A stretch of 64,000 nt of DNA from the NCBI GenBank assembly GCA_001971685.1, contig CP019326.1, positions 1,674,001 through 1,738,000 of the forward strand, in the 5' to 3' direction. This stretch comes from Halomonas sp. 1513. GTDB lineage: Bacteria; Pseudomonadota; Gammaproteobacteria; Pseudomonadales; Halomonadaceae. Positions 18,016 to 26,207 of the stretch are shown piece by piece. The translations under genes were made by a program, and so were the position numbers. The notes beneath the pieces are model-generated. The model ran no database searches. It was not told the DNA's origin and saw only the letters and a program-made list of their open reading frames with translations. The first letter of the stretch is position 1. Each line of letters begins with the position of its first letter.

Positions 18016-19224
18016 ATGAAAGTGTTTGCCTTGTTGTCCGGTTTGCGTCGCTCGATGCTTCCGCTGGCTGCCGCCGGCTTGACCAGCCTGGGGGTGATGA
18101 CCCTGGGTGTCTCGGCCCAGGCGCAGCAGCCCAGCCCGCAGACCATGATCCCCTCGCCGCCACAGCTGGCGGCCAAGTCGTGGTTCCTGATGGATGCCGA
18201 CAGCGGCGAGGTGCTGGTCGAGCACAACGCCGACGAGCGGCTGCCGCCGGCCAGCCTGACCAAGCTGATGACCGCCTACCTGGTGGAGCGTGAGCTCGAC
18301 CGCGGCAATATCGGCATGGACGACATGGTGCGGGTCAGCGAGAACGCCTGGCGCACCGGCGGCTCGAAAATGTTCATCGAGGTCGATACCGAGGTATCGA
18401 TCCGCGATCTGCTCTACGGGATCATCATCTCCTCGGGCAACGACGCCAGCGTTGCCGTGGCCGAGCACCTGGCCGGCGGCGAGCAGCCGTTCGCCGACCT
18501 GATGAACCAGCACGCCCAGCGGTTGGGGCTGCACAACACCAGCTTTGCCAACTCCACCGGCCTGCCGGACCCGGAGCAGTACTCCTCGGCGCGCGACATG
18601 GCGCTGCTGTCGCAGTACATCATCAACGACTATCCCGAGCACTACGCGATCTACGCCGAGCGCTACTTCGACTTCAACGATATCCGCCAGCCCAATCGCA
18701 ACCGCCTGCTGTGGCGCGACGCCACCGTCGATGGCCTCAAGACCGGCTGGACCACCGAGGCCGGCTACGGGCTGGTGGCCTCGGCCAAGCGCGACGACAT
18801 GCGCCTGATCTCGGTGGTGATGGGCACCAACTCCGAAGAAGCCCGCGCCCAGGAGACCCAGAAGCTGTTCAGCTACGGCTTCCGCTACTTCGAGACCCTC
18901 AACCTCTATGAGGCGGGCTCGGTGCTCGAAACGCCGCGTATCTGGGGCGGTGCAGAGAACCAGGTGCGCGTCGGTGTCGATAGCGACGTCAAGATGACCG
19001 TGCCGCGCGGGCGCAGCGATGAGCTCACCGCGCGCCTCAACCTGCGCGGTGATATCACCGCGCCGGTGGCGGCGGGCGACCAGCTCGGCACCCTGGAGGT
19101 CAAACTCGGCGACGAGGTGCTCGGCGAGCGCCCGCTGGTGGCCCTGGAGAACGTCGAGCAGGGCGGGATCTTCAAGCGTGTCTTCGACATGGTGCGCCAG
19201 TTCATCAGCGGACTGTTTGGCTGA
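18016..19224 (+). CDS. dacA: D-alanyl-D-alanine carboxypeptidase (low-molecular-weight PBP)
   Basis: 402 aa, PBP5/6-type enzyme that removes the terminal D-Ala from muropeptides in the periplasm. The ATG start (MKVFALLSGLRR) gives a normal signal peptide ending SAQAQQ; an in-frame TTG at 18001 was rejected. Catalytic motifs: SLTK (Ser80-Lys83), SGN (140-142) and KTG (242-244). A C-terminal beta-rich domain and an amphipathic tail (FKRVFDMVRQFISGLFG) for membrane attachment complete the family layout. Confidence 0.96.
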   Translation: MKVFALLSGLRRSMLPLAAAGLTSLGVMTLGVSAQAQQPSPQTMIPSPPQLAAKSWFLMDADSGEVLVEHNADERLPPASLTKLMTAYLVERELDRGNIGMDDMVRVSENAWRTGGSKMFIEVDTEVSIRDLLYGIIISSGNDASVAVAEHLAGGEQPFADLMNQHAQRLGLHNTSFANSTGLPDPEQYSSARDMALLSQYIINDYPEHYAIYAERYFDFNDIRQPNRNRLLWRDATVDGLKTGWTTEAGYGLVASAKRDDMRLISVVMGTNSEEARAQETQKLFSYGFRYFETLNLYEAGSVLETPRIWGGAENQVRVGVDSDVKMTVPRGRSDELTARLNLRGDITAPVAAGDQLGTLEVKLGDEVLGERPLVALENVEQGGIFKRVFDMVRQFISGLFG

Positions 19225-19336
19225 TCGATGGCGTAGCGCTGCAGGCTTGCACGGGGCCGTCGCTTGCGGCGGCCTTGGTCGCAGCGGCCGGGTTGCGTAA
19301 AATGGCGCCACACTCCCGTTTCGAGTACCCCGCATC

Positions 19337-19648
19337 ATGGCCGACAAGCCCCTGCGAGACCTGCGTCTCGACACCCCGGCGACCTCCACGCCGGCCCCGC
19401 GCGTCGAATTCCCCTGCGACTATTCGCTGAAGATCGTCGGCGATGCCGCCGACGATTTTCACGATGCCGTGGTCGCGGTGGTCGAGGCCCATGCGCCCGG
19501 CTTCGACCGTGAGTCGATCCGCGTCGTCGACAGCCGCAACGGCAAGTTCCAGTCGGTGCGGCTGACCATCATCGCCACCGGCAAGCCCCAGCTCGAGGCG
19601 CTGTTTGCCGCGCTCAAGGCCACCGGCCGCGTCCACATGGTGCTGTGA
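19337..19648 (+). CDS. ybeD: DUF493 (YbeD-type) protein
   Basis: 103 aa. Matches the YbeD family by [20 protein letters not shown] near residue 30 and [21 protein letters not shown] toward the C-terminus, with an ACT-like alpha/beta pattern. A short extra N-terminus ([20 protein letters not shown]) precedes it. Biochemical role is unknown; it is almost always next to lipB in gammaproteobacteria. Its stop overlaps the lipB start (TGATG). Confidence 0.9.
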   Translation: MADKPLRDLRLDTPATSTPAPRVEFPCDYSLKIVGDAADDFHDAVVAVVEAHAPGFDRESIRVVDSRNGKFQSVRLTIIATGKPQLEALFAALKATGRVHMVL

Positions 19649-20349
19649 TGAGCGAGCATCTCGCCGCGCCTGTTCGGGTCTACCGCCTGGGCCGCCAGCC
19701 CTACCTGCCGGTGTGGCAGGCGATGCGCGAACTGACCGATACGCGTGACGCCGAGACCCCGGACCAGTGCTGGGTGGTCGAGCACGACCCGGTCTTCACC
19801 CAGGGCCAGGCCGGCAAGCCCGAGCACCTGCTGATGCCCGGCGATATCCCGGTGGTACAGACCGACCGCGGTGGCCAGGTGACCTATCACGGCCCCGGCC
19901 AGCTGGTGGTCTATCCGCTGCTCGATGTACGCCGCACGCGGCTCGGCGTGCGCGAGCTGGTGACCGCGCTGGAACAGGCGGTGGTCGGGGTGCTGGGGGA
20001 GCTGGGGATCTCTGCCGCGGCGCGGGCCGACGCCCCGGGGGTCTACGTGGGCGAGGCCAAGATCGCCTCGCTGGGGCTGCGCATCCGCCGCGGCGCCAGC
20101 TTCCACGGCGTGGCGCTCAACGTCGATGTCGATCTCACGCCGTTCTCGCGGATCAATCCCTGCGGCTATGCCGGCATGGCGATGACGCGCATCAGCGATC
20201 TGCTCTCTGCGGCGCCGGATGCGGACAGCGTGGCGCATGGCCTGGTACGCCATCTGGGTGCACAGCTGGGGCGTGACCTCGACTGGGCAGCGCCCGGCGA
20301 GCTGCCGGAGCACTGCCGCCTGCAGCAGGGTCTCAGCCTACCGGCGTGA
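19648..20349 (+). CDS. lipB: Octanoyl-[acyl-carrier-protein]:protein octanoyltransferase
   Basis: 233 aa. Transfers octanoate from ACP to the lipoyl domains of 2-oxoacid dehydrogenases and GcvH. The start ATG overlaps the ybeD stop by one base; a GTG three bases earlier is less likely. Signatures: [55 protein letters not shown] with the catalytic Lys, and [12 protein letters not shown] with the catalytic Cys. Its final 17 bases overlap the convergent lipA gene, an unusual layout because lipA normally follows on the same strand. Confidence 0.96.
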   Translation: MSEHLAAPVRVYRLGRQPYLPVWQAMRELTDTRDAETPDQCWVVEHDPVFTQGQAGKPEHLLMPGDIPVVQTDRGGQVTYHGPGQLVVYPLLDVRRTRLGVRELVTALEQAVVGVLGELGISAAARADAPGVYVGEAKIASLGLRIRRGASFHGVALNVDVDLTPFSRINPCGYAGMAMTRISDLLSAAPDADSVAHGLVRHLGAQLGRDLDWAAPGELPEHCRLQQGLSLPA

Positions 20350-21406
20350 CCGGAATCAGGCCGTCATCCGCGGCTGCCTGCTGGCCGGGTACCTTGGCCG
20401 GGGCGGCCAGCCCCAGGTTGTTCTTCTCGAACACCTGGTCGGCGCGGTAGCTGGAGCGCACCAGCGGCCCCGAGGCGACTTCCAGGAAGCCCCGCTCCAG
20501 GCCCAGCTGGCGATAGCGCTCGAACTCCTCGGGGGTCACCCAGCGCTCCACCGGCAGGTGGTTCTTGGTCGGGCGCAGGTACTGGCCGAGGGTGACGATG
20601 TCGACGCCGATCTCGCGCAGGTCGTCGAAGGTGGCGAGGATCTCCTCTTCGGTTTCACCGAGGCCCAGCATCAGGCTGGTCTTGGTCAGCACCTCGGGCT
20701 TGTGGCGCTTGGCAAAGGCCAGCACGTCGAGGGTCTTGCGGTAGCCGGCGCGGGGGTCGCGAACGCGCTGAGTGAGGCGCTCGACGGTCTCGACGTTCTG
20801 GGCAAACACCTCGAGGCCGGAATCCACCACGTCGGCGATGGCGTCGTGTACGCCGTCGAAATCCGGGGTCAGGGCCTCGACCACCACCTCCGGGGTGCGC
20901 GCTTTGATGGCGCGGACGCAGGCGGCGTAGTGGCTGGCGCCGCCGTCGTCGAGGTCGTCGCGGTCCACCGAGGTCAGCACGATGTAGCGCAGCCCCATCA
21001 GCTCCACCGACTTGGCGGTATTCTGCGGCTCTTCATGATCGAGCCAGCCGCGCGGGTTGCCGGTGTCCACCGCACAGAAGCGGCAGGCGCGGGTGCAGAC
21101 CGAGCCCATCAGCATGATGGTGGCGGTGCCGTTGCTCCAGCACTCGCCCATGTTGGGGCAGTGCGATTCGGCGCACACCGTGCTCAGGCGGTGCTCGCTG
21201 ACGTTGCGCTTGACCGCCTCGAAGCGTTCGCCGCCGGCGATCTGAATGCGCAGCCAGGGCGGCTTGCGGCCATTGCTGACGCCCTCGTGGGGCTCTGCTG
21301 TTTCGCTCTGCCTGCGCTGCTTGATGCCATCCTTGATCACGGACATGCCGTGCTCGTTGCGGAATTTGGCCCCGCTGGAAACGGCTTGCGACGGCTTGTT
21401 GCTCAT
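20333..21406 (-). CDS. lipA: Lipoyl synthase
   Basis: 357 aa radical-SAM enzyme that inserts two sulfurs into protein-bound octanoyl groups. The auxiliary-cluster motif [12 protein letters not shown] (Cx4Cx5C) and radical-SAM motif CTRACRFC (Cx3Cx2C) are intact, as is the C-terminal [13 protein letters not shown] that supplies the conserved Ser ligand. The start [16 protein letters not shown] is at 21406. A longer than usual C-terminal tail ([15 protein letters not shown]...) includes the bases overlapping lipB. The gene is inverted relative to lipB, so it needs its own promoter upstream in 21407-21707. Confidence 0.97.
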   Translation of the reverse strand: MSNKPSQAVSSGAKFRNEHGMSVIKDGIKQRRQSETAEPHEGVSNGRKPPWLRIQIAGGERFEAVKRNVSEHRLSTVCAESHCPNMGECWSNGTATIMLMGSVCTRACRFCAVDTGNPRGWLDHEEPQNTAKSVELMGLRYIVLTSVDRDDLDDGGASHYAACVRAIKARTPEVVVEALTPDFDGVHDAIADVVDSGLEVFAQNVETVERLTQRVRDPRAGYRKTLDVLAFAKRHKPEVLTKTSLMLGLGETEEEILATFDDLREIGVDIVTLGQYLRPTKNHLPVERWVTPEEFERYRQLGLERGFLEVASGPLVRSSYRADQVFEKNNLGLAAPAKVPGQQAAADDGLIPVTPVG

Positions 21407-21542
21407 AGCGATTCGCGCCTCTCTGTTCGCTGCCCGGGCGGCGTCACCCGAACCAAGATGCACGCCACTTTAGCATAAGGTCGGGGGTGGGTTCAGCCTG
21501 CCCCGGCTGTTCGTACCCTTGGCATGCCCCAGCGTGCCTCGA

Positions 21543-21657
21543 GCTCGGAACTAACCCGTCGGCAGGCCTACGAGGAGGCGCTGTAAACCCATCCCTGGGC
21601 GCTACCTTGCGCCATCCATGGCGCAAACCTCCTCTCCGACCTGCCCCCGGCGTCCTC
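21543..21657 (+). repeat. Dispersed palindromic repeat, copy A
   Basis: About 115 bp sharing the block GAGGAGGCGCTGTAAACCC and the perfect palindrome GCGCCATCCATGGCGC (21609-21624) with copies at 28679, 41778 and 42551. Outer arms GGCAGGCCTACGAGGAGG and its near complement enclose the centre. It fills most of the 301-base gap between the lipA start and the LysR gene end, where I see no gene. Confidence 0.85.
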
Positions 21658-21707
21658 GCAATCGGCACTGATGGCGGCGGATCAGTCCCGAGCGGCGCTA
21701 GCCCAAA

Positions 21708-22703
21708 TTAACTGCCTTGTGCCTTAGGTACCGGCAGACAGACCACCGAGTGGCCGCGGTGGGGCGTAAGCGGGGCGCTGAAGTGGGCGTTGAGTTCCGG
21801 CAGCAGCTCCTGGACGAAGCGCAGGAACAGCTCGGTGATCGGCGAGGGATGGCGGTCCTTGGGATACACCGTGCACCACGAGCGGCGCAGCGGAAAGCCG
21901 TGCAGCGGTGGCGAGGCGAGCAGCCCGCCGGCAAGCTCCAGCTGGACGGCCAGGCGCGGCAGCACGGCTACGCCGAGATGCGCCATCACGCCCTGCTTGA
22001 TCGCCTCGTTGGTGCCCATCTCGATGGTGTGGGCCAGCGTCACCCGCTCGCGGGAGGCGAAGTCCTCGAAGGCGGTGCGGGTGCCGGAGCCGGGCTCGCG
22101 CATCAGCACGTAGTGGTGGGCGAAGTCGTCGAGGGTCGGGCTGGCGCTATGCATCAGCGGGTGTTCCGGCCACACCACCGGGATCATCTCGTTGTCGAGG
22201 ATCGGCATGAAGGTGAGGTTGGGGTCGTCGGGCACCATGCCCATGATCACCAGGTCGTCGCGGCGCTCGGCGAGGCGCTCCAGCGCCTGGCCGCGGTTGC
22301 ATACCCGCAGGCGAATCTGCACCTCGGGATAGAGGGCGCGAAAGCGCGCCAGGATATACGGCACCACGTACTGGGCGGTGGAGACCGCCGCCAGGTTGAG
22401 TTCGCCGCGGATGCTGCCGGCCATCTCCGAGAGCGCCATCTGCAGGCTCGAGACCTGACCGAAGATCGACTGCACCGAACTCGCCAGGGCATCGGCGGCG
22501 GGCAGCACGTGCAGGGTCTTGCCGGCATACTTGAACAGCGGCTGCTCGAGGGCCTGCTCGAGCTGGCGGATCTGCGCGCTGACCGCCGGCTGCGTCAGGC
22601 CGAGCTGCTCCGCCGCCCGCGAGTAGGACTGCTGGCGGTGCACGGCCTGAAACACCTGCAACTGGCGGAAGGTCAGGCGGTTGAGCAGACTGGGTCGCGT
22701 CAT
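21708..22703 (-). CDS. pycR: LysR-family regulator of the pyruvate carboxylase genes
   Basis: 331 aa. The N-terminal winged helix-turn-helix spans residues ~8-66 (LTFRQLQVFQAVHRQQSYSR, AAEQLGLTQPAVSAQIRQLE). The C-terminal effector domain resembles CbbR-type regulators (VSTAQYVVPYILARFRALYP). The ATG at 22703 is preferred over an in-frame TTG at 22715. It is divergent from pycA with 75 bp between, matching the Pseudomonas PycR-pycA-pycB arrangement. This context supports the symbol. A T-N11-A-like sequence (TTATGACAGAATA, 22726-22738) is a possible operator. The effector is not predictable. Confidence 0.87.
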   Translation of the reverse strand: MTRPSLLNRLTFRQLQVFQAVHRQQSYSRAAEQLGLTQPAVSAQIRQLEQALEQPLFKYAGKTLHVLPAADALASSVQSIFGQVSSLQMALSEMAGSIRGELNLAAVSTAQYVVPYILARFRALYPEVQIRLRVCNRGQALERLAERRDDLVIMGMVPDDPNLTFMPILDNEMIPVVWPEHPLMHSASPTLDDFAHHYVLMREPGSGTRTAFEDFASRERVTLAHTIEMGTNEAIKQGVMAHLGVAVLPRLAVQLELAGGLLASPPLHGFPLRRSWCTVYPKDRHPSPITELFLRFVQELLPELNAHFSAPLTPHRGHSVVCLPVPKAQGS

Positions 22704-22778
22704 TAAGGCGTCCAAGCGGTGTCGGTTATGACAGAATAGGCTGCCAGAATGTTACCAACTTTGTCGGGGTGGGTCGCC

Positions 22779-24194
22779 ATGTTCCACAAGCTGCTGATCG
22801 CCAACCGCGGCGAGATCGCGGTGCGCATCGAGCGCGCCTGTGCCGAGATGGGCATTCGCTCGGTGGCGGTGTACACCGAGCCGGACCGCTTCGCGCTGCA
22901 CGTTAAGCGCGCCGACGAGGCCTACTTCATCGGCGATGACCCGCTGGACGGCTACCTCGACGCCCAGCGCCTGGTCGACCTGGCCCGCGAGACCGGCTGC
23001 GATGCGCTGCATCCCGGCTACGGCTTTCTCGCCGAGCAGGCCGATTTCGCCAGGCTCTGCGCCCAGGCGGGCATCGCCTTCATCGGCCCGGATGCCGAGG
23101 TGATCGCGCGCATGGCCGACAAGAGCGGCGCGCGGGAGACCCTGCGCGAGGCGGGTATCCCCGTCACGCCCGGCTCGCGGGCGCCGCTGGCAAGCGTAGA
23201 GGAGGCCCTGGCGCTGGCCGAGGCGCTGGGCTATCCGGTGATGCTCAAGGCCAACCTGGGCGGCGGCGGGCGTGGCCTGCGCCGCTGCGACACTGCCGCC
23301 CAGCTCGAACAGGCCTGGTCGCAGGTCGGCGAGGAGGCCGATGCGCGCTTCGCCAGCGGCGAGCTGTTCCTCGAGAAGTGCCTGGTCGGCAGCCAGCATA
23401 TCGAGGTCCAGGTGCTGGCCGACCGCCACGCCAGCGTGATTCACCTGTTCGAACGCGACTGTTCGATCCAGCGCCGCAACCAGAAGCTGATGGAGATCGC
23501 CCCTAGCCCGCGGCTGACGCCCGAGCAGCGCGCCTACGTCGGCCAGCTGGCGGTGCGCGCGGCGCGGCTGGTGGGCTACGAGAATGTCGGCACCGTGGAG
23601 TTCCTGGTCAAGGGCAACGAGATCTACTTCATGGAGATGAATACCCGCATCCAGGTCGAGCACACCGTCAGCGAGGCAGTCACCGGGGTCGATATCGTGC
23701 GCGAGCAGATCCGCATCGCCTACGGCCTCAAGCTGGCGTTTCGCCAGGAGGACATTCGCCACCACGGCTACGCCATCGAGTTTCGCATCAATGCCGAAGA
23801 CCCCAAGAACGACTTCCTGCCGTCGTTCGGGCGTATCACCCGCTACTATGCGCCAGGCGGCCCCGGGGTACGCACCGACACCGCCATCTATACCGGCTAC
23901 CGCCTGCCACCGCATTTCGACACCCTGTGCCTCAAGCTGATCGTGTGGGGCATGACCTGGGAGGAGACCCTCGACCGCGGCGTGCGGGCGCTCAACGACA
24001 TGCGCCTGCAGGGCATCAAGACCACCGCGCCGCTCTACGAGGAGATCCTCAAGCACCCCGACTTTCGCCGCGGCACCTTCGATACCGGGTTCGTGCTGCG
24101 CCACCCAGAGCTGCTCGACTACTCGGTGAAGCGCAATCCCGACGAGGTGGCGCTGGTGGTGGCTGCCGCCATCGCCGCGCATGCCGGCCTATGA
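22779..24194 (+). CDS. pycA: Pyruvate carboxylase subunit A (biotin carboxylase)
   Basis: 471 aa, carboxylates biotin with ATP and bicarbonate. The start MFHKLLIANRGEIAVRIERA at 22779 is the family N-terminus; an upstream ATG at 22749 would add ten unlikely residues. ATP-grasp elements: VMLKANLGGGGRGLRRCD, EKCLVGSQHIEVQVLAD, HLFERDCSIQRRNQKLMEIA and the Mg/biotin site FMEMNTRIQVEHTVSE. Placement beside an oxaloacetate-type carboxyltransferase and a LysR regulator makes pyruvate carboxylase more likely than acetyl-CoA carboxylase. The product feeds oxaloacetate to the TCA cycle. Confidence 0.94.
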   Translation: MFHKLLIANRGEIAVRIERACAEMGIRSVAVYTEPDRFALHVKRADEAYFIGDDPLDGYLDAQRLVDLARETGCDALHPGYGFLAEQADFARLCAQAGIAFIGPDAEVIARMADKSGARETLREAGIPVTPGSRAPLASVEEALALAEALGYPVMLKANLGGGGRGLRRCDTAAQLEQAWSQVGEEADARFASGELFLEKCLVGSQHIEVQVLADRHASVIHLFERDCSIQRRNQKLMEIAPSPRLTPEQRAYVGQLAVRAARLVGYENVGTVEFLVKGNEIYFMEMNTRIQVEHTVSEAVTGVDIVREQIRIAYGLKLAFRQEDIRHHGYAIEFRINAEDPKNDFLPSFGRITRYYAPGGPGVRTDTAIYTGYRLPPHFDTLCLKLIVWGMTWEETLDRGVRALNDMRLQGIKTTAPLYEEILKHPDFRRGTFDTGFVLRHPELLDYSVKRNPDEVALVVAAAIAAHAGL

Positions 24195-24220
24195 ACCACC
24201 GCCCCGACAGGGAGAGAGAC

Positions 24221-26029
24221 ATGCCCGCCAACCCCGACGCCCGCGTGCGCCTCAGCGATATGGTGCTGCGCGACGGCCACCAGTCGCTGATCGCCACGCG
24301 GCTACGCACCGACGACATGCTGCCGGTGTGCCCGGCGCTCGACGCCATCGGCTTCGAGTCGCTGGAGGTGTGGGGCGGGGCGACCTTCGACGCCTGCGTG
24401 CGCTTCCTCAAGGAGGACCCCTGGGAGCGCCTGCAGCGACTCAAGGCGGCGCTGCCCAACACGCCGCTGCAGATGCTGCTGCGCGGTCAGAACCTGGTCG
24501 GCTACCGTCACTACGCCGATGACGTGGTGGAGGCCTTCGTCGAACGCGCCGCGGCGGGCGGCATCGATGTCTTCAGGATGTTCGACCCGCTCAACGACCT
24601 GCGCAACCTGGAGACCGCCATGGCCGCGGTCAAGGCCGCCGGCAAGCACGCCCAGGGCGCGATCTGCTACACCCTGAGTCCGGTGCATGACCTGGAGATG
24701 TACGTCAACGATGCCCGCCGGCTGGTGGCGATGGGCGCCGACTCCATCGCCATCAAAGACATGGCCGGGCTGCTCACGCCCTATGCCACCGCCGAGCTGG
24801 TCGCCGCACTGCTGGATGCCGTGGATGTGCCTGTTCACCTGCACGCCCACGCCACCTCGGGGCTGGCTGGCCAGTGTCATCTGAAGGCGGTGGAGGCGGG
24901 CTGCCGTCACCTGGATACCTGCTGTGCAGCCTTCGCCGGCGGCGCCAGCCATCCGGCCAGCGAGGTCATGGTGGCGACCTTCCAGGACACCGACTACGAC
25001 ACCGGCCTCGATCTCGAGGCGATCAAGGCGGTCAGCGACCGGTTGCGCGAGGTGCGTCGCCAGTACGCTGGCTTCGAGAGCGAGGTGACCCGCGAGGATA
25101 TCGGCGTGCTGGTCAGCCAGGTGCCCGGGGGGATGATGTCGAATCTCGCCCACCAACTGCGCGAGCAGAACGCGCTGTCGCGGATCCGCGAGGTGTTCGA
25201 CGAGATCCCGCGGGTGCGTGCCGATCTCGGCTACCCGCCGCTGGTCACGCCGACCTCGCAGTTCATCGGCTCCCAGGCGGTAATCAACGTGCTCACCGGC
25301 GAGCGCTACAAGACCATCAGTAACGAGATCAAGCGCTACCTGCTGGGCGGCTACGGGCGCCCGCCGGCACCTGCCGACCCCGAGCTGCGGCGCCGGGCGG
25401 TGGGCCAGGAGCCGGCCGAGCAGGGCCGGCCGGCGGACCTGCTGCCGCCGGAGATGACGCGCTTTCGCGAAGCGATCGGTGGCCTCGCCGAGAGCGAGGA
25501 GGACGTACTGACCTACGCCCTGTTCCCCGACATCGGTCGCGACTTCCTGCAGGGGCGTCGCGACGGCAGCCTGATCCCCGAGCCGCTGCCAGCGGCGGAG
25601 GACGGCCAGCGGCCGGCCAGCGAGGGCACCCCTACCGAGTTCGTGATCGACGTTCACGGCGAGTCCTACGACGTGCAGATCACCGGCGTGGGCCGCGACC
25701 GCGGCGGACGCCGCCAGGTCTACCTGACCCTGGACGGCATGCCCGAGGCGGTGGTGTTCGAGCCTCGCGATCGCTATCAGCCGCCGCCCGAGAGCGGCCG
25801 CGCCCGGGCCAGCAGTGCCGGTCACGTGACCACCGCCATGCCGGGCAACATCGTCGAGGTGCTGGTGGCGGTGGGGGATCGCGTCGAGGAGGGTCAGCCG
25901 GTGTTGATCACCGAGGCGATGAAGATGGAAACCGAGCTGCACGCGCGGCGTGCCGGTACGGTGATCGCGCTGCACGTGGCACGCGGGGAGCGGGTGATGC
26001 CCGGCGAGGTGCTGGTGGAAATCGAGTAG
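24221..26029 (+). CDS. pycB: Pyruvate carboxylase subunit B (carboxyltransferase and biotin carrier)
   Basis: 602 aa. The ATG at 24221 has GGGAGAGAG just upstream; the ATG at 24191 overlapping the pycA stop would add ten residues. The N-terminal TIM barrel has LSDMVLRDGHQSLIATRLRT, FRMFDPLNDLRNLETA, AIKDMAGLLTPY with the carboxylated Lys and VPVHLHAHATSGLAGQ with metal-binding His. A linker leads to the C-terminal biotinyl domain with biotin-accepting Lys568 in TEAMKMETELH and MPGEVLVEIE at the end. No Na-pump subunits (OadB/OadG) are adjacent, so an anaplerotic carboxylase fits better than a decarboxylase. Confidence 0.94.
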   Translation: MPANPDARVRLSDMVLRDGHQSLIATRLRTDDMLPVCPALDAIGFESLEVWGGATFDACVRFLKEDPWERLQRLKAALPNTPLQMLLRGQNLVGYRHYADDVVEAFVERAAAGGIDVFRMFDPLNDLRNLETAMAAVKAAGKHAQGAICYTLSPVHDLEMYVNDARRLVAMGADSIAIKDMAGLLTPYATAELVAALLDAVDVPVHLHAHATSGLAGQCHLKAVEAGCRHLDTCCAAFAGGASHPASEVMVATFQDTDYDTGLDLEAIKAVSDRLREVRRQYAGFESEVTREDIGVLVSQVPGGMMSNLAHQLREQNALSRIREVFDEIPRVRADLGYPPLVTPTSQFIGSQAVINVLTGERYKTISNEIKRYLLGGYGRPPAPADPELRRRAVGQEPAEQGRPADLLPPEMTRFREAIGGLAESEEDVLTYALFPDIGRDFLQGRRDGSLIPEPLPAAEDGQRPASEGTPTEFVIDVHGESYDVQITGVGRDRGGRRQVYLTLDGMPEAVVFEPRDRYQPPPESGRARASSAGHVTTAMPGNIVEVLVAVGDRVEEGQPVLITEAMKMETELHARRAGTVIALHVARGERVMPGEVLVEIE

Positions 26030-26068
26030 CGCGACGACTGGCACACATCAGTCGAAACGACTAGTCTA

Positions 26069-26083
26069 TATTGCAATGCAGCA
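26069..26083. promoter_or_regulatory. TGC-rich palindrome, possible regulator site upstream of the DUF3141 gene
   Basis: TATTGCAATGCAGCA lies in the 178-base gap before the PHA-synthase-like gene, followed by CATAAT as a possible -10. TGC-rich repeats of this kind are known targets of PhaR-type regulators in PHA-forming bacteria. That link is inferred from similarity of pattern only. Confidence 0.3.
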
Positions 26084-26207
26084 TGATGGCATAATGACCT
26101 CACTCGAGTCACCGCAGCTGATCTTTGCAAGAAACGCCAGATCATTTTCGAGCGGGTTCTGCTCTCTGTGATGACGCTACCCCTTTCCGCCGCTATGGAG
26201 TGATCCC

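Noticed and set aside
16969..19389. Open minus-strand frame of about 800 codons opposite rlpA and dacA
   Set aside because: Mirror frame of two genes with intact catalytic motifs; no ribosome site, domain or signal in the translation.
21407..21707. Short open frames in the repeat-containing gap upstream of lipA
   Set aside because: They follow the palindromic repeat and differ between its copies by frame; no ribosome site or conserved product.
22779..26029. Sodium-pumping oxaloacetate decarboxylase or acetyl-CoA carboxylase
   Set aside because: No OadB/OadG membrane subunits and no accB; the LysR gene beside it fits the two-subunit pyruvate carboxylase.
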